Of a stretch of 64,000 bases of DNA, positions 61,004 through 64,000 are shown one piece after another. Source of the stretch: Sorghum bicolor (taxonomy: Eukaryota > Streptophyta > Magnoliopsida > Poales > Poaceae); contig NC_012873.2 of NCBI RefSeq assembly GCF_000003195.3, positions 19,639,161-19,703,160 on the forward strand, read 5' to 3'. The stretch's first letter is position 1. Each line of letters begins with the position of its first letter. A program made the translations under genes and the position numbers. The notes under the pieces are model-generated. The model ran no database searches and was not told the DNA's origin. It was given only the letters and a program-made list of their open reading frames with translations.

Positions 61004-64000
61004 GAGAGCTATGGAGCTCGGCGAGTAGCTACCGGGGCTAGGAAGCCTCAGCCACGCCGTTAGCAACAGCGCAGTACTCCGCCTCGGCACTGGAGCGGGA
61101 GACGACCGGCTAGCGCTTGGACGACTAGGACACCAGGTTGCTGCCTAGGAAGACGGCGTAGTCGGAGGTGGAGCGATGAGTGTCCTGATGCCCGACCTAG
61201 TCGGCGTCAGTGTAGACGGCGAGCTCGGTGGAGGACGACCACCGATGAAGGAGGAGGCCGAAGTCAACAATCCCACGGAGGTAGCGAAGGATCCACTTGA
61301 GAGTAGTGAGGTGTGGCTCCCGAGGATCATGCATATGTAAGCATATCTGTTGAACTGCATAGGTGATGTCGGGCCGGGTGAAGGTGAGGTACTGAAGTGA
61401 CCGTCAAGACTCCGATATGCAGTGGGATCGGTCACTGAGGTGCCCCCGGCCTCTGAGAACTTGCCATGTGTGTCGACCGGAGTGAAGCAGGGCTTATTGT
61501 CAATCATCCCAGCTCTCTCTAGGATATCAAGAGTGTACTGCCACTGGTGAAGGAGTAACCCGCCAGGATGAGGGTCAACAGTGACCCCAAGGAAGTGATG
61601 GAGTGCACCCAGCTCCTTCATAGCAAACTCCTGCTGAAGAGAGGCGATGATCCAGCGAAGGAGGGACTCACTGGAGGCTATGAGGACAATGTCATCAACA
61701 TAGAGCAGCAGGTACGCAAGTCTCAGCGCCATGGTGATGGATGAAAAGAGAAGTATCTGACTTTGCCTCCACAAAGCCCAAGGTCAGTAGGAAAGCAGCA
61801 AACCGATGGTTCCACGCCTGGGGGCCTGCTTGAAGCCGTAGAGAGACTTGTTGAGCCGACACACCAGCTGGCTGCAATAGACTATCTCAGTGAGAACGCC
61901 ATGCAGGAAGGCATTCTTGACGTCCAGCTGATGCATGGGCCACACGCGTGTGAGAGCCAGCGAGAGCACCATGCAGACGGTAGCTGGCTTCACCAACGGG
62001 TTGGAAGTCTCGTCGTAGTCGACACCGAGGCGCTGAGTAAAGCCCCGGAGAACCCAGCGAGTCTTGTACCACTCAAGAGTGTCGTCAGCCCGGCACTTGT
62101 GAGTCTAGATCCACTTGCTGGTGACGACGTTGGAGCCCGATGAACGAGGCACTAGATCCCAGGTCTGGTTGGCGAGGAGGGCCTCGTACTCCTCTTCGAT
62201 CGCGCGGCGCCAGTGAGGGTGCAGCAAGGCCTCATGGACGGAAGAGGGTACCAGGGCGAGTCCTCGGGCATCGCCGCAAGAGCCCGGGGCTGGCCGCGTG
62301 TCGCGTCACCATCGGGTGAACATGACGCGGGTGTCGTGTGAAGAAGCGGAGGGTGGTACACCGACGTCGCGATACGGGTAGCTGGGGGCCTCGGCGGCGG
62401 TGTCGGTGTCGCCGGCGGAGAAGACACCGCCGATGGCGTAGGTGACCCCGGTGAAGAGGGGGCCACCGTTGCCGACAGAGACAGCGGCGCTAGCCGGGCA
62501 CGTCGCCGGTAAGCGCGCACCGGCTGGCCTGGGCGAAGCGTGCTGGTGGGGCCAGAGTCGCCTGTCCGGGACCCGCGGCGTGGGCACGTCGCTAGTAGAC
62601 GAGCACCGGCTGAGCGAAGCGTGCCGGTGGGGCCAGAGTCGGTGTCACCGACCCGGGACCCGTGTAATGCGCAGGGACCGGCCTGAAAGGTGACCCCTCG
62701 AGGCCCGGGCTGGGTACAGGCCCCGTGGTGTCACGGGCGACCGGCGGGCTTGGGCACGGCCGCGGCAAGAGGCATGGCGTAGCAGTACCTGCACAAAACA
62801 ACGACAAAGGTGGCTTGATCACCGGGCCTGTGGGAAACATAGAGGATAGGTCAAGGTCCGGGGTGGAGGTAGGAGTGGTGGTGGTGGAGAAGAGGAAGAC
62901 AGACTCATCGAACACCACATGGCGAGAGATGAGGATGTGACGAGAGGTAAGGTCGTAGCATCGGTACCCCTTGTGATCCGGTGAATATCTGAGGAAAACA
63001 CAGAGGGTCGAACGGGGAGCCAACTTGTGGGGAGCGGTGGCGGTGGTGTTTGGGTAACACGCACACCCTTAGACCCAAAGGTGATCATAGCGAGGACGGG
63101 TGCCGAAAAGAGCGTGGTGTGGCCTGGGAGCTGGACAGGCAGCGGAAGGAAGGCGATTCAGGAGGTAGGTGGAGTTGTGCAAGCCCTCAGCCCAGAAACG
63201 AGCAGGAAGCGAGGCCTGAAGGAGAAGAGTGCGCACGGTGTCATTGGTGGTGCGAATCATGCGCTCAACCTTGCCGTTCTGAGAGGAGGTATACGAGCAA
63301 GACATGTGCAACTGGACACCGTGAGAGAGGAAGAAGGTACGGGAGGTAGAGTTATCGAACTCCAACCATTGTCACACTAGACGACCTTGATGGTGAGGCC
63401 AAACTATGTGGACACCCAAGTGAAGAAGTGGAGGATCGCGGGGAAAGCATCAGACTTTGCACGTAAAGGAAAAGTCCAGGAATAATGCGAATAATCATCA
63501 ACCACCACAAGATAGTACTTGTATCAAGAAATACTGATGATAGGATATGTCCATAAGTCGCAATGTACAAGGTCAAAAATGCGGGCCGCATGAGAAGAAC
63601 TATGAAAAGGAAGACGAACATGACGGCCCAATTGGCATGCATGACACAAATGCTCATCGTGAGGCCGAGTACATCGAATATCAGAACTACGACTGAGCTG
63701 CATCAGGGCATCACGTCCAAGATGGCTGAGGCGCCGGTGCCAAGTAGTGGAGGAAGTAGTAGCGGCGAAGGCAGCTGACAAAACATGAGAAGAAGGCGAG
63801 GCAGATGCCGGAAAGCGAAGAGTGTAAAGGGGCCTCGTGTTGTCACATCAGAGCACAGGACACCGGGAAGCCAAATTCTTCATAGTAGGACCAAAAGAGT
63901 CAAACTCCAAAGAACAGGAATTGTCAGCTGTAAAATGACAAATTGAAAGAAGGTTGTGAACCATAGAAGGTGTAACAAAAACGTCAGGAAGACAAAAAGA
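61004..64000 (-). pseudogene. pol: Copia pol: integrase, RT and start of RNase H, broken
   Basis: Minus strand. GAG-pre-integrase WHRRLSHLGRDALMQL (63750-63700), [15 protein letters not shown], integrase HCDLWTYPIISIS and EFDNSTSRTFFL, then a Ser/Pro/Thr linker, RT with [12 protein letters not shown] (61940-61905) and catalytic [14 protein letters not shown] (61715-61675), DILERAGMIDNKPC, and RNase H up to VANGVAE near 61060. Many frame changes (about 63350, 62590, 62140, 61790, 61380) and stops. It reads through to the window end, so the upstream part is not visible. Confidence 0.8.

Larger units (their letters stand above)
58783..64000 (-). mobile_element. Copia element upstream of the first visible GMI1-like exon, 5' end beyond window
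   Basis: Minus strand: integrase (63781 to about 63070), RT (to about 61200) and RNase H (to 61006), interrupted by a SIRE-type LTR (59054-61003), then the RNase H tail (59053-58950), purine tract GCGGGGGG and a 122-bp 3' LTR (58904-58783). Its protein is close to the copia at 41440 ([37 protein letters not shown]), so it is the same lineage. The 5' LTR and gag lie past 64000. Confidence 0.85.

Noticed and set aside
1..64000. tRNA, rRNA, CRISPR or bacterial operon structures
   Set aside because: No cloverleaf, rRNA core or spaced repeat array was seen. PBS sites resemble tRNA 3' ends only because of retrotransposon priming.

Overview
The window looks like nuclear DNA of a grass (Poaceae). 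It contains nested LTR retrotransposons of the Tat, Athila, SIRE, Tekay and Reina types typical of grass genomes, small DNA transposons, and one multi-exon plant gene with canonical GT-AG introns. There are no bacterial operons, CRISPR arrays or recognisable RNA genes. The species cannot be named from the sequence alone.

Layout. 1-8912: a minus-strand Tat-lineage Ty3/gypsy element (gag, protease, RT, two RNase H domains, integrase, truncated LTR). Downstream of its pol, on the opposite strand, lies a spliced gene resembling plant mobile domain proteins. About 9300-14314: the 5' half of a minus-strand Athila-like element with a complete 1.65-kb LTR, primer binding site and gag-protease, plus a second, unrelated protease piece. 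14315-21994: a 5'-truncated SIRE-type copia element on the plus strand with a 2-kb 3' LTR, carrying a 1.2-kb solo LTR with a perfect target duplication. 21995-24390: a decayed Athila gag-RT fragment. 24391-26957: a Tekay/Del-type LTR. 26958-28201: AT-rich sequence with no gene seen.

28202-58688 (minus): the C-terminal 1,241 codons of a GMI1/SMCHD1-like SMC-hinge gene. I rebuilt 26 exons by hand; every junction is GT-AG and phase is kept throughout with no stop. The N-terminal part, where the family has a GHKL ATPase, lies upstream beyond the window. Three introns have grown to 6-8 kb, each by one structurally complete retrotransposon with a 5-bp target duplication: copia at 32259-37435 (LTRs almost identical), copia at 41440-46892, and a Reina chromovirus at 50742-56132. 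The 8-kb intron also carries a degenerate short-LTR element and a 551-bp hAT-type MITE with an 8-bp duplication. Upstream of the first visible exon, 58783-64000 is a minus-strand copia element whose RNase H region is interrupted by a SIRE-type LTR (about 59054-61003).

The points most worth a second look are the intron-bearing antisense gene of the Tat element, a strand-independent excess of the word GCCGAT/ATCGGC across that whole element, and the hinge gene. A young LTR promoter sits in sense orientation just upstream of the hinge gene's last nine exons, where it could drive a short hinge-only product similar in layout to DMS3. This last point is inference.
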